This document shows, one piece after another, positions 45,601-58,097 of a DNA stretch of 64,000 nt (position 1 is its first letter; each line of letters starts with the position of its first letter). This DNA is from Hypomesus transpacificus (Eukaryota > Chordata > Actinopteri > Osmeriformes > Osmeridae), in contig NC_061066.1 in NCBI RefSeq assembly GCF_021917145.1, positions 9,088,685 to 9,152,684 of the forward strand. The letters run 5' to 3'. A program made the position numbers and the translations under genes. The notes under the pieces are model-generated. The model ran no database searches and was not told the DNA's origin. It was given only the letters and a program-made list of their open reading frames with translations.

Positions 45601-48600
45601 CTGTGGCTATGAAAAGCCTTAGTTAGGCTGAAGGCATCTGTCGCTATAGTGAGACAAGGGGACCATGTATCCCATGAAAGAGCTGTTCTAGGATAGGCTA
45701 CTACCACAGGCCTAGTAGCTTGCTCTTCTCAAAGGCTAGTAGTTAGTTCTCCCCCCCCCCCCCCCCCCCCCCCCCCCCACACACACATTTTCTTGTAGCT
45801 TTCTCAAAGACACTGTGAACATGGTGGGGCCTCTAGTCAAGGAGAGCAGTAGAAAAGAGGTAGGAGAGAGAGAGAAAGTGAGAGGGAGGGGGTTGGGGGG
45901 TACATTTTTGTGACGGGTGCAACAGATGTAACCCCTCTCGCCCATCCTCAGAATGCTTGCTTCGCTTCCCGTGCCCTCGGACTCTGGAACTCGGCGCACG
46001 TTTGTGTGGGTTGTCATACACATTATATGAATCGATCCTTACTCCTAATCTAAACTCGAGTTGGTAAAGGATTCAGGGCAGTGTAGTGTCACAGCAGGTA
46101 TCCCACACCAGTGAAACATTCCTACTGAGAATGAAAGATTAAGGATTCTAGGTGTATTCATTCCCAGGTGCTGTCTTGGACAGTGGACCAATAAGTGAGT
46201 CTGTTTGTTGGCTGTCACCCTCAGGTGGGTACGGGAGGGTTAACGTGACCAGGCTCAGCCATGGCCGCCCCAGGCATGTCAATAACCCCCACCACCAGAG
46301 AGAACCACCTGGGTATTTTGTGTCCGATCATCGCTAACATCACATACTGTATTCTGTCAACGCACGCACGGGATGTGTGAACGTGCCCCGCGGTCCGCTC
46401 TGGTGATGTCATTTAGATCCCTGGATCTGCCGTGTGGCTAAGTCAGCATTTGCTCGGCTGTATTCCCGTTCTGCCTCTATGTCCTTGTGTCCCTGCCTCT
46501 TGTGTCCCTGTGTCCCTGACTCTCTTTCCTGTGTGTCTGACTCTCTTTCTCATTACTGCTTCACCTCCCTGCCTCGCTTTCACGCTACCTCACTAATATC
46601 TCTGCCTTTCTTTCTCATTCACTACTGTTTGTATGTTCTCTCCGGTCTCTTTTCCTGTCTCTTTATTTGTCCCTGAGAGCAAGCCTGTTTTCATGATTCA
46701 GACTAGTGTTGTATCTAAAGAGGTTTGACTTTAAGGTCAAGGATTTAGAAGTCAGTGTACACCATGAAAAGAAAATTAGATGTTGTGTTGCAAGGCATGT
46801 TCCTTTAGCCTGACCCTCCTGTGTGTGGGAGTTGGAGCATTTTAAAATGTTTTTTTTGTTGTTTTGTTTCTATAGTCCAATTTAGCGTGTGTTTTTTTTA
46901 CCATACCAGCCACAGTCATATCAAGACTGTGTCCATGAGGAGAGATCTTGTTGTTGCTGAGTTATAATTTGGTGCTGGGTCAGACAGGGACAGTTAAACT
47001 GGCCAGAGGGTAGACAGACTGAGTAACAGGCACATGGGGATAGAACACTCGGGGATAGAACACTCGGGGATAGAACACTCGGGGATAGAACACTCGGGGA
47101 TAGAACACCACACCAGAGTCAACAGTTTACCAGAGCCATCGGCTTCCGCCCAGGATGAGGGTTGACTAGGTTTTGTCTTGTAGCTAAGGCATTGATTGGG
47201 CTCCTGGGCCTCAGATTATTTATGCGTGCATAGAGGAATATTGACCTGATGGTCCCCTGCAGATTATGATAATCCCAGGTGAAGGGACGGGGAGGGGGGG
47301 GGGGGGACTCATGGGGGTTTCCTCACAGCAAAGCCATAGAGTGGCACTATTATCCGCCGGTATTAAAGCCAAACCAGAATGTGAATGCTTCACATCTATC
47401 AAAGAGAGAACTTTTGCACTTGCTGCTAAACTGGCATGGACATACTTCAACATTTGGGCTAGCTTTCATTGGAGGATCTTCTAGAAGCAGATTGGATAGT
47501 TTCTAGTCAGATGGCCGAAGATGGTCTGAATATGTGCGAGTGGACAATGTTCCAAGCCGTGTGACTGCCAGTGACAGCCTTCTTATCTGCTCTACATGTC
47601 TCTGTTGTAATCAGCTGTTAAGGGCAGGCAGCCAGGGAGCGTTTCATACACTTTCTCACATCGTTTAATATCAGTCAATAAAACGTTAGTTTATGATTAT
47701 AGCCTCTTAGCCCCTTCTCTGGTGACAGGAGAGCACTGGCTCACGCTTTCTGTCCCCCCCGCCCCCCACACACACACACACACACACACAGTATTGTCCC
47801 TTTTGTTATACACACACACACACAGGACTGTCCCTCTGCTACACACACCCACCCACCACACACACATTGACTGACACCAATGAATTTTCTGGTGAGGAGG
47901 GCTACACCTTCCTGGGCCGTCTAGATAAACCAGTGGGTTGGACAGTAAAACTGCCCCGCCCCCGTGAGGAACGATGAGGGCTGAACATGAGGACATGATT
48001 CCATCAACACTGGGTTCCTTTCACGCTTTACAGACTGACAGGATGGGGAACACACAGTGTTTACATTCTGTCTCCTCGCTTTTCTCTCCGGCCAAGGGCC
48101 TGTTTTAGCATTGCGTGTGTGTGTACGCATGTTGTGTGTGTGTGCATGTTTATGTGTGTAGTAATGTGTGTTTGGTGTTTGTGTGTAGTTATAAGTGTGT
48201 GTGTGTGTGCTCTCGCAGGTGTTATGTGATAGCACAGCAGGCTCTCCCCTACAGGGCTCTCCCACGTCTCTGCGTGCAGGTCTGGTGTTGGCAGGCTGCT
48301 CTGCTCCCCGAGAGCCTAGAAGCCTCTCTCACTCAGCTGCCTGGCTCAACATGGCTGCTCCCAGCTAGCCTGCTAGCCTGCCGTGCCACTGTTGGGCTCT
48401 TCTGCTGAATCAACTCCATTAATAACCCCAACCCCCTCCCTCCTCTCCCTCTTTTCTCCTGCTGCCCTTCGCTATGTACTCAGCCTCCTGGGCAATCTCC
48501 CAACGCATTCACATTCACCATCCCCCTCTGCTCAAGGACTCCTCCTGCCCCCCAGAACCACGGGTGATGGGCTTCTGTGCTGGTGCGTTCCCCCACACAC

Positions 48601-51600
48601 ACACACACACACACACGTACGAGCGATAAAGGCAGCCGCACACTGAGCCATGCAATTCGTCCCCTAAGCCCTTCCATCGGTAGAGCACGCACGAGAACAC
48701 GCACGGTGGCATGTTACCTCTTTTGAACGTGTGTTCTTCTAGTTCTGTACATTTCGTATGCATGCATGCCCCAGACGCAATCCACAACAAATCCACTGAA
48801 TTACTAAATATGACTCGATTTTTGTCAGTCTCTATCTCGGAGACTTAAGGATCAAAATGGCTTCCTTGACTGTGTGTGGTAAAGCTGCGGAACCTCACAG
48901 ACTGACGGCACACTTCCTGGGTGAAGCAGGAGCCTCAGTCTGGCCTTGCAGATTCTCTGAAAGCTTAAAATAACCTCTCGTTTGGTTTAACCCTTTGGGG
49001 GGGTCACCGTCACCGCTAATGGGATCCTCCTCTCGGTCAGGACGGTTGAGGGCGGCCAGCTGCTGTTGTTGTTGTGGATCAGAGAACACTTTCATAACCT
49101 TCCTTCCTCTCTATCTGCCTCCCTTCCTCATCCACTGCCTTTGATATCGCGCCCTCGGTTTCCTGCACTCTGTTTCTCAAGCCCTCTCCCTCTCTCTCTC
49201 TTTCTTTACGTTTGGTTGTTTTTTTTATGTCGTTCTCCCTCCTGTGCTATNNNNNNNNNNNNNNNNNNNNNNNNNNNNNNNNNNNNNNNNNNNNNNNNNN
49301 NNNNNNNNNNNNNNNNNNNNNNNNNNNNNNNNNNNNNNNNNNNNNNNNNNNNNNNNNNNNNNNNNNNNNNNNNNNNNNNNNNNNNNNNNNNNNNNNNNNN
49401 NNNNNNNNNNNNNNNNNNNNNNNNNNNNNNNNNNNNNNNNNNNNNNNNNNNNNNNNNNNNNNNNNNNNNNNNNNNNNNNNNNNNNNNNNNNNNNNNNNNN
49501 NNNNNNNNNNNNNNNNNNNNNNNNNNNNNNNNNNNNNNNNNNNNNNNNNNNNNNNNNNNNNNNNNNNNNNNNNNNNNNNNNNNNNNNNNNNNNNNNNNNN
49601 NNNNNNNNNNNNNNNNNNNNNNNNNNNNNNNNNNNNNNNNNNNNNNNNNNNNNNNNNNNNNNNNNNNNNNNNNNNNNNNNNNNNNNNNNNNNNNNNNNNN
49701 NNNNNNNNNNNNNNNNNNNNNNNNNNNNNNNNNNNNNNNNNNNNNNNNNNTTCAACATCTGACCTCATCAAATCAAAATCTAATGAATCTGAACTCCTCT
49801 GTTCTCTCCTGTTGTCTATCATCCCTGTTGCTGCTCCTACAGATGAGGTTTTCGGACGTTGTGAAAAAGTCTTTCACAACCCCTACCGTCTAAAGTCCGT
49901 TTTAGTGAATGTAGGAAGTTGTAATCCTCTGTAATCCTCCACTACTCTTTTCTCTGATCATATCTGTCTTTTTATCCTCACTCTCCCCATCCCTCCTTAT
50001 CTCATACAGCACCATACGAAGGGGGTGTGTGGAAGGTGCGAGTCGACCTACCAGACAAATACCCCTTCAAATCACCATCTATAGGTAGTCAGCGGGGCCC
50101 AGGGTTGAAGGTTGACTATCAGCTCAGAGAACGTTGATCACAGTCTAACCTCTCGTGTTCTGATCTCTTCTTGCAGGATTCATGAATAAGATTTTTCATC
50201 CCAACATCGACGAAGCGTAAGTTGACAAACGCCCAGTTGCTGTTAAACGGACGGATGTGTTTGATCTGTGCGTTCTGATTGGCTGGCGTGTGTGACGTGT
50301 TCAGTACTGTATGTCGCCTGTTGAGAAGGCAGCGTTTGAAATATGCTGCACGGAAATGGAGCTGATGTCTTTTAGCACAGCCGTCACTGTGAAGGAATGA
50401 GGGTTAATCTGATCTGTATCACCGTAATGTTAGCTCATCAAGTCTGGCAAAATCTGCCTCTAATCTCCTCCAGCCCTGTCCACCAACACTAGGAGGACTA
50501 TTGTACACCAAATCTGTTGCTTGTAAAGGTCTTGTGGCCCTGTCGTCCTATTCCACCGCAGAGGGAAAATAAGAAACCGTTTCTTCCACGAAGTCCGCAA
50601 ATAGATGTTTTTGTTTATTTCCCAGAGATTAAAAAGTGAGAGGAATTATGGGATTTGAAAGTGCAGAACAGGAATTTGATCGGCGTAATCTCTCCTCTGC
50701 CTGTGCTCTGCTGCTCTCGACTGTGAGGGGAGCGATGGCTGGCACATCCAGGGACTTATAGAAGATCTCCTCCTCCAGCTTCTCTGTGGTCCTGAAGCTC
50801 TCCTCAGTAGTGTTATGAAGGCCTTAGGTGACCAGCGATGAACAGTATCTTCTCCCTCACCCCTCTCTCTCTTTTAACCTCTTGCTCTCCCCCCCCCCAC
50901 CCCAACACCCCCCCTCTCCAGGTCAGGAACGGTGTGTTTAGATGTCATCAACCAGACTTGGACGGCACTGTACGGTGAGTGGGATGGGGCTGGGCCAGGC
51001 TGGAGGGACACGAGCGGGACTGGTGGTAGCCGCGTCGCCCCTAATCCTCTTAGTGTGGGAGAACCGAACGCTAACTAGGTAATACCCTGAGCCAGCAAGG
51101 TCAGGGGAGGCACAGAGCTGGCCTACAGCTGCCCTCTGCGCAGAGCTGGCCTAGAGCTGGCCTACAGCTGCCCTCTGCGCAGAGCTGGCCTAGAGCTGGC
51201 CTACAGCTGCCCTCTGCACAGAGCTGGCCTACAGCTGGCCTACAGCTGCCCTCTGCACAGAGCTGGCCTACAGCTGGCCTACAGCTGCCCTCTGCACAGA
51301 GCTGGCCTACAGCTGGCCTACAGCTGCCCTCTGCGCAGAGGTGGCCTAGAGCTGGCCTACAGCTGCCCTCTGCACAGAGCTGGCCTAGAGCTGGCCTACA
51401 GCTGCCCTCTGCACAGAGCTGGCCTACAGCTGGCCTACAGCTGCCCTCTGCGCAGAGGTGGCCTAGAGCTGGCCTACAGCTGCCCTCTGCACAGAGCTGG
51501 CCTACAGCTGGCCTACAGCTGCCCTCTGCACAGAGCTGGCCTACAGCTGGCCTACAGCTGCCCTCTGCACAGAGGTGGCCTCCCACATGCAGAGATGATA

Positions 51601-53338
51601 AACTAGGAGTCAGGGGAGATGGGGGGGGGGGGAGGTCTGGGCCAGTCTCAGACACCTGACTGACTTACTTAATCTTCACTTCTTCTCTCCAGTCTCCAGT
51701 GTCCAGTCACTTTCTCTCTCGATATAGATATAGATATGTGTCCAGTCATCATTGATGTCTCTCTCTCTGCTCCTCCTATCTCACTTTCTGGGTTGTCGTT
51801 TTTTTCTCCCTGGCTTTCGATAGCTCTGAGAGGCAGGCACAGACACGCCCTCTCTCTATCTTTCTTTCTCCACCTCCTCGTTTCTCTCCCAGTGTCCAGT
51901 TGTGGTTCCTCCCCGAGGTCAGGGTTGCGGTGTGCTGGCTTAAGTGACTGTGATTATGGTCCTAACAGATGTTTCATCAGCACACCCTCTTCAGTTTCAG
52001 CCAGGCTCTCAGGGGTGGAACTGGGACCCTGTGCTGGAGGGTCACTAAATCCCCACTGTGTGTGGAGCCAGCTCTTGTCAACTTGAGATGTGCCTTTTTG
52101 AGTCCGGAACATGTTTGATTAGGCTGTCGTCGACTTGAAGTAGAGGGTAAAATTAGGGTTACATTTACATTTATGCATCTAGCAGACGCTTTTATCCAAG
52201 GTGACTTCCAAGAGAGAGCTTTACAAAAGTGCATAGGTCACTGATCATAACAACGAGATAGCCCCAAACATTGTGAGCAGCCAAAACATGAAGCATACAT
52301 TGTGAAAACCCAATAAGTGCAAAAGGGAAAAACCATAAGAGAATGCAGTTAAACAAGTTACAGTAAAAAAAAAAAACATGAAACTCAAAAAGTGCAAGTG
52401 TACCTGTAGAAAAACAATCAACAGTAAAAAAATATTTCACAGTGAGAACAAGAATTTTAATCCGTTAGGGTTTGAAAGAAAATGTTTCGACGATGGAGTG
52501 TTGGAAACAACTCAATCAATAATCCATTGTCTACATCTCAGTTCTTCATTTTAAAACAAATTATGTTGATTCGATTATTGTTATTGCAGAACCTTATTTG
52601 AATGTACGCCGATCCAGTCAAATGTTTTTGAATCGCATTTGAATGGACTCAACAGTGACACCTGGTTGAGGGAAATGGTACTGCGCTGCAGCCATTCGCT
52701 CGGACCATAACGCAGGGTCGACCTTTTGACACCCATGGGAGAGGGTTAGGCTGGAATAGTCTATCTGCATATCACAGTGTACTTTAACAACATTTTATTG
52801 TTTTCATGTACATAGAAAAGTAAGAATCTGTTGGCTATTCGGGATTTGGTCATTTAAAATGTACCTTATATTCTCCTCACTCCCCTTCCCCCCGCTCTCT
52901 CTACCTCTCTCTTTCTCTCTCGCTCTCTCCCCCCTCTCTCTCTATCCTCCCTCCCTCGCTCTCTCTCTCTACCTCCCCCTCTCTCTTTTAGATCTCACCA
53001 ACATCTTTGAGTCGTTCCTGCCCCAGCTGTTGGCGTACCCCAACCCCATCGACCCGCTGAACGGAGATGCCGCTGCCATGTACCTCCACAGGCCAGAGGA
53101 GTACAAACAGAAAATCAAAGGTACCCACCCGCCTCTCTCTCTCCTCTCTCTGTCTCTCTGTCTGTCTCTGTCTGTCTGTCTCTCTGTCTGTCTCTGTCTG
53201 TCTCATTTCTCTCTGTCTGTCTCTCTCTCTGTCTCGTGTCTCTCTGTCTGTCTCTCTCTGTCTCGTGTCTCTCTGTCTCTGTCTGTCTCTCTGTCTCTGT
53301 CTGTCTCTCTCTGTCTCATGTCTCTCTGTCTGTCTCTC

Positions 53339-53393
<55 letters not shown>

Positions 53394-53727
53394 ACATCTG
53401 CTTTGGTTTCTGCTCTTTTTATCACCTGCATGTCACTGCTGAAGGCTATAGTCCTCATTTTGTGTGTGTGCGCGCGTGTGTATGCCTGTTTTCCTGCCAA
53501 ATTCGTCAGAAGTATAATCTCTGCTCCCTGAGCTCTCTCAAAGCCAACGCTATGGTTCTGTCTGTCCCACCTTTACCCCCCACCCACCCCCTCCCCCTCC
53601 AGAGTACATCCAAAAATATGCAACAGAGGAGGCTCTGAAGGAGCAGGAGGAGGGAGCGGGCGACTCCTCGTCGGAAAGCTCCATGTCGGATTTCTCAGAG
53701 GATGAAGCCCAGGATATGGAGTTGTAG
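38946..53727 (+). CDS. ube2h: ubiquitin-conjugating enzyme E2 H (one exon hidden in the assembly gap)
   Basis: E2 enzyme; in mammals it partners the CTLH (GID-like) E3 complex, notably in erythroid maturation, and can ubiquitinate histones in vitro. Visible coding exons: 38946-38998 ([17 protein letters not shown]), 50010-50084, 50177-50216, 50922-50974, 52992-53120 and 53603-53727. The UBC fold has [18 protein letters not shown], the HPN motif (FHPNIDEA) and the catalytic Cys in [13 protein letters not shown]. The acidic tail [20 protein letters not shown] is the diagnostic C-terminus. Exon 2, which should carry the residues from Ile19 to the Gly before PYEGG, is not in the visible sequence. 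The visible coding total is 475 nt; a 183-aa protein like human would need 552, leaving exactly 77 nt, in phase with both neighbours. It most likely lies within N 49251-49750. Intron 1 begins with a U12-type donor. Confidence 0.95.
41196..41398 (+). mobile_element. tRNA-derived SINE, copy 7 (ube2h intron 1)
   Basis: GTCAGATGGCTAAGCGGTTA head, GATCGATTCCCGGCCGTG box B region, GGGCAAGGCACTTCAC body with an extra duplicated CTTCA, and tail GAGCGTATGCTAAATGACTA with AAATGT units. Confidence 0.9.
42577..42641. repeat. (GT)n microsatellite in ube2h intron 1
   Basis: Uninterrupted GT dinucleotides for about 64 bases. Confidence 0.95.
43179..43313. repeat. 23-bp tandem repeat in ube2h intron 1
   Basis: Five to six copies of GTTTCTGTTTTAGGTTTTAG plus GGT/AGT, with decay in the last copies. 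Each unit contains a TTTTAG-like string resembling an acceptor. Confidence 0.9.
44320..44512. repeat. 16-bp tandem repeat (GAGCATGTGTGTGTGT)n
   Basis: About 12 near-identical copies of a 16-base unit that is itself a TG run interrupted by GAGCA. It gives His/Thr-rich or Cys/Val-rich artefact frames on both strands. Confidence 0.95.
44704..45112. repeat. polypurine minisatellite (AGAACCAGGGAGGAGAGG... and GGAGA units)
   Basis: Two nested repeats: roughly 24-bp units with GAGCCAGAACCAG and a central pure (GGAGA)n block at about 44925-45030. Nearly all purine on the plus strand. The long frame over it (44464-45213) is a repeat artefact. Confidence 0.95.
47036..47108. repeat. 15-bp tandem repeat (GGGGATAGAACACTC)n
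   Basis: Five almost perfect copies of a 15-base unit in ube2h intron 1. Confidence 0.93.
49251..49750. other. ube2h: assembly gap, 500 N
   Basis: Exactly 500 undetermined bases, probably a placeholder length. The left flank is a pyrimidine/T-rich low-complexity stretch. It lies in ube2h between coding exon 1 (38946-38998) and the exon at 50010, so the missing second exon is inferred to be here. Confidence 0.98.
51113..51582. repeat. 39-bp minisatellite in ube2h intron (before the exon at 52992)
   Basis: About 12 copies of a 39-base unit (CAGAGCTGGCCTACAGCTGG + CCTACAGCTGCCCTCTGCA) with GCGCAGAG/GCACAGAG and CTAGAG/CTACAG variants. The unit equals 13 codons, so it gives a 184-residue repetitive frame on the minus strand that I do not regard as a gene. 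Confidence 0.97.
52158..52445 (-). mobile_element. SINE/LINE-derived interspersed repeat in ube2h intron (antisense)
   Basis: Left end TTACATTTACATTTATGCAT followed by CTAGCAGACGCTTTTATCCA is the complement of the conserved tail (TGGATAAAAGCGTCTGCTA) shared by many fish SINEs. The rest (GCTTTACAAAAGTGCATAGG, GAGATAGCCCCAAACA) differs from the SINE family seen elsewhere here, so it is a second family. The right boundary is uncertain. Confidence 0.6.
53121..53395. repeat. (TCTC/TCTG)n polypyrimidine tract in the last ube2h intron
   Basis: CTCTCTGTCTGTCTC repeats begin about 15 bases after the exon end at 53120 and finish in a pure (TC)n block (about 53340-53390). They generate Ser/Leu/Cys-rich artefact frames. 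Confidence 0.93.
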
Positions 53728-55506
53728 TGATACGAGCCCCCCCCCTCTCACGCACCCACCCCCCTTTAAAACCACAAGAGACTATATGATTTCCTAACCA
53801 TGAGAAGCAGACTATAATATTCATATTTAAACAACTTGATTTTTTTTAATCATTATTATTATTATTATTATTACTACTACTAAACAAGGATTTTTATGGA
53901 TATCTAGCCTTGGTGTATATGGCAATCCACCCCCCGGCTCCCCACAACCCCTCTACCAAACCCCAGGCTCACAACAGGTGTGTAACCCTCCGCAAGTCCC
54001 AGTCACATTGCCCCCCCCTTCCCCATTCTCTTTCAAAGGTGTGCGTGTGTGGTATAGTAACCATCCCTTCACATTCCACCAGTAGCTAAGATTAGCACCA
54101 TGCCCGCCCCCCTCCCCCCCCCCCCCCCCCCCCCCCCCCCTCTGCTCCTGACCTCTGACCTCAAACCCCTCCGTTGCATTGACTGGACCGAACGAAGACC
54201 TTTCTGGGGGGAAGGGGGCGGAGCGGAGCATCCTGAAGGGCAGAAGAGGAGGATGTCGAAGGTTGTTGTTTTTAAGGCGGTTATCGTACAGCTTTTCCTT
54301 CCTTTAGTCATACTCGTGGGGGAGGGTGAGAAAAGAAAAACAGCTTTTAGTTGGAATTGTCTCATTTATTGGATACACCTTATTTTTGGCAAACGGGACG
54401 CCTTGTTACCTGTCTTGCGCTTTGTGAGATACACCACGTGATTGGCTGTTGAGCCGATCCGTCATGTTTTGGGTTTTTTGAAAGTCCCAAACCTGAACGT
54501 CACTTTGAGGAAATCAATCATCTGTCACTTGTGTGTATTTGTTAGCTCATCACTGATGTCATTTCCTGTGGACAGGGTGGGTTCCAAGCTTTGTCTGTTG
54601 AGTGTGTTTACAGCACCTCGTACATCCTCATAGAGCCTTATGAGCCAAGCGTTGTCAAAGCGTTACGGAAGAGTTGAAGAAGTGTTTCATAACACACAAA
54701 CCTCTCTGCCCTAGACTGTCCTAACAAGTTTGGCGGTTCAACTACCTAGAAGCCTAGAGATGGACAGTGAGTCTGTCTGTTCAGTCCCCACATGTGTTAG
54801 CATATTACCTGAGCAACCATACCTTCAGTCAACGTCAGTGGATTCCTGGCAAACAATTTTTAACCTGAGCTTCAGAATACAGCTATACCCAGAGGAGAAC
54901 AGAAGGAATCACAAAGCCCCTCTTCATTTAAAAAAAATGTTAAAAGCCATGGAGGTATAAATAAAATGTAAAAAGCACAGTGTTACTTTTTTCTTATTTT
55001 TTTTATACTACCCAACCCCTCTCTCTCTGACCTCCTCATGGATTCCACTAGACTCTGTTGATTTCGTTTTGCCGAGCGACGTTTTCTTGTACAGTGTCGG
55101 GGCATAATCTGGATGTCAAGTTCTGTTGGATTTTCTGGCGCTTGTGGAACTGATTAAGGAGCTTGTGTCGCTGTAGCGTTTGAGAGCTTGAGCTATACCA
55201 GTTCTGACCTAGTGAAGGATGGAATTCACTTCACTTACTCTTCACTTGGTGGTTGTTGTTGTTAGGGAGGGTGGGGAGGATTCTGCAGGTTTTCTTTTCA
55301 TTGTTGAACTTACCAACTTTGCCTATTGCTTGTGCTAAACTCTGATAAGTGTTTGACTTGATGTAGGGATAGTTAGTTTGCTGGGTGGGGACTAGGGTAT
55401 ATCACATATAGAGCTAGCTTGTTTGAGGTAATTGTCTGATAAGTAAAACAATAAGTTCATTTAATTTGTGTACCATTCTGTGGTTTGTGTGAGATGTGTC
55501 TGCCTG

Positions 55507-55670
55507 CTTGTACCCTTACTGGCAAACTTACTGTTGTACAGATTGACGTGAGAGTGATTTAAGACAAAGACCAGTGACTCGTATTCTGTGGCAGGCCGAG
55601 GCCACATGACCCCGTCAGCCTGGTGAGGTGCAGAGGTACTCTGATAAAGAATAATCCAGAACAAACTAAT
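55507..55670. repeat. dispersed repeat, copy A (in ube2h 3' UTR)
   Basis: Shares CAGATTGACGTGAGAGTGAT, AAGACCAGTGACTCGT, ATTCTGTGGCAGG and TGATCCAGAACAAA-like words, in the same order and orientation, with 58098-58250. Similarity is clear but gapped. Confidence 0.75.
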
Positions 55671-56942
55671 GTAAGTCTGCACAATGTTTTTTTGTGTGTG
55701 TCCCCCCCCAGTATCTCCCCCCCCAAAAAAGCTTGACTGTTTAAAGCTACTGGATAATCAGCTTTCTTAGAAGCAGAGAGAGATTTGGGTGTAACCCTGT
55801 GAGTTTTTGTGGTTGGTGTTTATGGGTTTGGGTCTCTCATTCTCCTTATCCTGGCAGACAACGAGGGGTCTGCAAAACTTATGATGTCACAAGAATATGC
55901 AGTCCTGGGCTGTGTTTGGCTCAACTGTCTGTTGAGCTGAAGGATCTATTCTCTATTAGAAATATTTTGGGGGGTTTTGTGTTCGTTTTGGTTTTAATCC
56001 CAATCATTATCGAGCACCCCTGTTTAACAAACAGTTGTTTTTTTGTTTGTTTTATGCGAAACTGCCACGCTAAACCGCATTTGAAAATTGAATTTTACTT
56101 AATTTCTGGTTTTAGGTATTCTGGTTTGAATTTTGTCTTTGTTTTTACTTTTCATTTATGCAGTATTGTACTACAGTATAAGGAACACCGGACACAAGTG
56201 TAGAAATGTGATAGAAAAAGCACATTTGTAATGACACAGCCATGTAAAAAAAAAAAAGGGGGAGCTCCTGTGAAATTTTTATCTTCTTTAAAAAGAAAGA
56301 GTGCTCTTGTGTTGTACTATTGAAACCATAGGTTTTGCAGGTTCCTTTACCCACAAAATGGGCGACACGTCAACAAAATACTCGGCTTTAGCCGATTTCT
56401 ATAGTGAACATTTTGGTCAACTGTTTTTCAGTTTATTTTTCCTACCCCTCTCTTTCCCCCCCCAGACTAACTCAACTACGAGAGGAATATTTACAGCCTT
56501 TGAGTTTCCTGTTTGTTTTTAACTCTCCAGTCGTGGACAAAACAACAAAAAAAGACTTTGAATCCCCCTCAAAATGTCCAATAAACTGAAGAATGAGTGT
56601 GCTTCCGTTGCAACTTTGATTATAAATTATTTTTGGATAAAGTGTGCAAAGAACATTTCTCCCGCTTCATTTCCTTACACTGTCTTTCCCTTCTTCATAA
56701 GACCACAGGCTACCAGGTTTCACGTCTACATCAGTTTACCCACATTAAACACCCGTGTCAACCTGTGTTCAAGTATTTAGAGAGACAGGGCGCTCGGTCC
56801 ATACAGCACCCTCTTCAGTGTCACTGAGAGAACTGCATATCCAGACTTTCACAGCCCTCCCCTGGCATACCTACAACACCCTGCTTGGATTAACAAAGGA
56901 GAGAGGACCTTGACTGTCTGCCCAGCCCAGGGTGCTGTTCCT

Positions 56943-57046
56943 GTCAGTCACACGTGGACAGGAGGACCCTGAGAAGCCTGTGGTTTCACCAGCAGTCAGT
57001 CACACGTGGACAGGAGGACCCTGAGAAGCCTGTGGTTTCACCAGCA
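56943..57046. repeat. 52-bp tandem duplication in ube2h 3' UTR
   Basis: Two identical adjacent copies beginning GTCAGTCACACGTGGACAGG at 56943 and 56995 and ending in GGTTTCACCAGCAG. Confidence 0.93.
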
Positions 57047-57555
57047 GCAGAGCCAGGGTCCCTGATCCGCTGTGACGGCCCTCTGTCCCCCGTCCCTCCC
57101 CCGTACCTGTCCCGTGCACCTGCATGCTTCTGGTATGGACTGGACGGGACTAGACCCTTGTCGTTCTGTCTTTTGAGTTTCTGCCGGGTGGAAACGCACC
57201 CGACGATGGCCCACTGTTGTCACAACCAATAGAGGACAGCGTGCACACACACACACACACACACAGCATGAAAAATGGCTGTTTTTTTGTTTTTTTTGTA
57301 AACGATGTATTTGGTACCTAGTGTGTGATACTTGAAAAAAATCTTCAAAGGGTGTTTTTATTTTATTTTACCGTCCTTGGTCTTATGCTAACTCACTTTT
57401 TTTCTTTTTCATCCTTTTCCTCTAAATTTTCTCACAAATTTAATTTGCATTGTGAAGTGGGCATGCTTGTCACAAAGGACAAATGCTCTCTTATCTATAG
57501 GATTATAATCTCTTAAATAGTTGTGTATAAATAAACTGTTATAACTTCTTTTTTT

Positions 57556-57561
57556 AATAAA
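57556..57561 (+). terminator. candidate polyadenylation signals of ube2h
   Basis: AATAAA here and 26 bases earlier at 57530-57535, both in strongly AT-rich context and followed by a T/G-rich stretch (CTTGTCCCAGTGCTTTTTGTC), which fits a downstream element. Confidence 0.65.
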
Positions 57562-58097
57562 ACATTAAATGTGTATAAACTTGTCCCAGTGCTTTTTGTC
57601 CAGCTCCATCTAAAAATGTTGCATGAACACCTGAACTAATTAATACACAATGTCCAGTGTTGTGTGTAGGATATAATGTACTATAGAGCATATTCTGACT
57701 CCTGAGCATGTTTTATATCTTGTCACCAATTTGAACCTCAGCAACTGAATGATTTCTGTTTGACCACTAGGTGGCAGCCACATTCAAATCTTCCACCGCC
57801 TCAATGGCGACTTGTTCCAAGCCCATCTAACAATGTAGGCCAGTGTTTCAACCTGACTGCAGTGAAACCTGAGAAGGAGGTCAGTACCCCAGGCATTGGA
57901 AGCCACAACTTGAATCCAGTCTACTTTACTATCTACAGCATGAACTGCTGTTTGAAAATATCAAGAAAGAGGCACATTGCAGTTACTTTACCCAGAACTC
58001 ATACCCCAGATAAAGTCTGAATACTACTAGCTACCTTTTCATCTGATTTACCTTCAGTAAAAAAAATAAAAACAACTTTCAAAGATATAAATAACGA

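Larger units (their letters stand above)
38999..49250 (+). other. ube2h intron 1 (visible part)
   Basis: More than 10 kb of non-coding sequence starting with GTATCCTTTC. It contains a SINE (41196-41398), (GT)n runs (about 40820-40880, 42577-42641, 45295-45314), tandem repeats at 43179-43313, 44320-44512, 44704-45112 and 47036-47108, a 29-C run (about 45751-45779) and CA runs near 47767-47825. Open frames inside it are repeat-driven or have no recognisable homology. Confidence 0.8.
53728..57561 (+). other. ube2h 3' untranslated region (inferred, ~3.8 kb)
   Basis: From the stop codon to closely spaced AATAAA signals at 57530-57535 and 57556-57561. It includes a poly-C run (about 54113-54140), a (CA)n run near 57243-57265, a 52-bp direct duplication at 56943-57046 and many T-rich stretches. 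A long 3' UTR is usual for vertebrate UBE2H. Confidence 0.6.

Noticed and set aside
49066-49934. Frames spanning the N gap
   Set aside because: They only exist because undetermined bases contain no stop codons; the flanks do not resemble any protein, including ube2h exon 2.
51101-51655. 184-codon minus-strand frame with repeated [10 protein letters not shown]
   Set aside because: The 39-bp intronic minisatellite is a multiple of three and stop-free; no start context, splice sites or homology.
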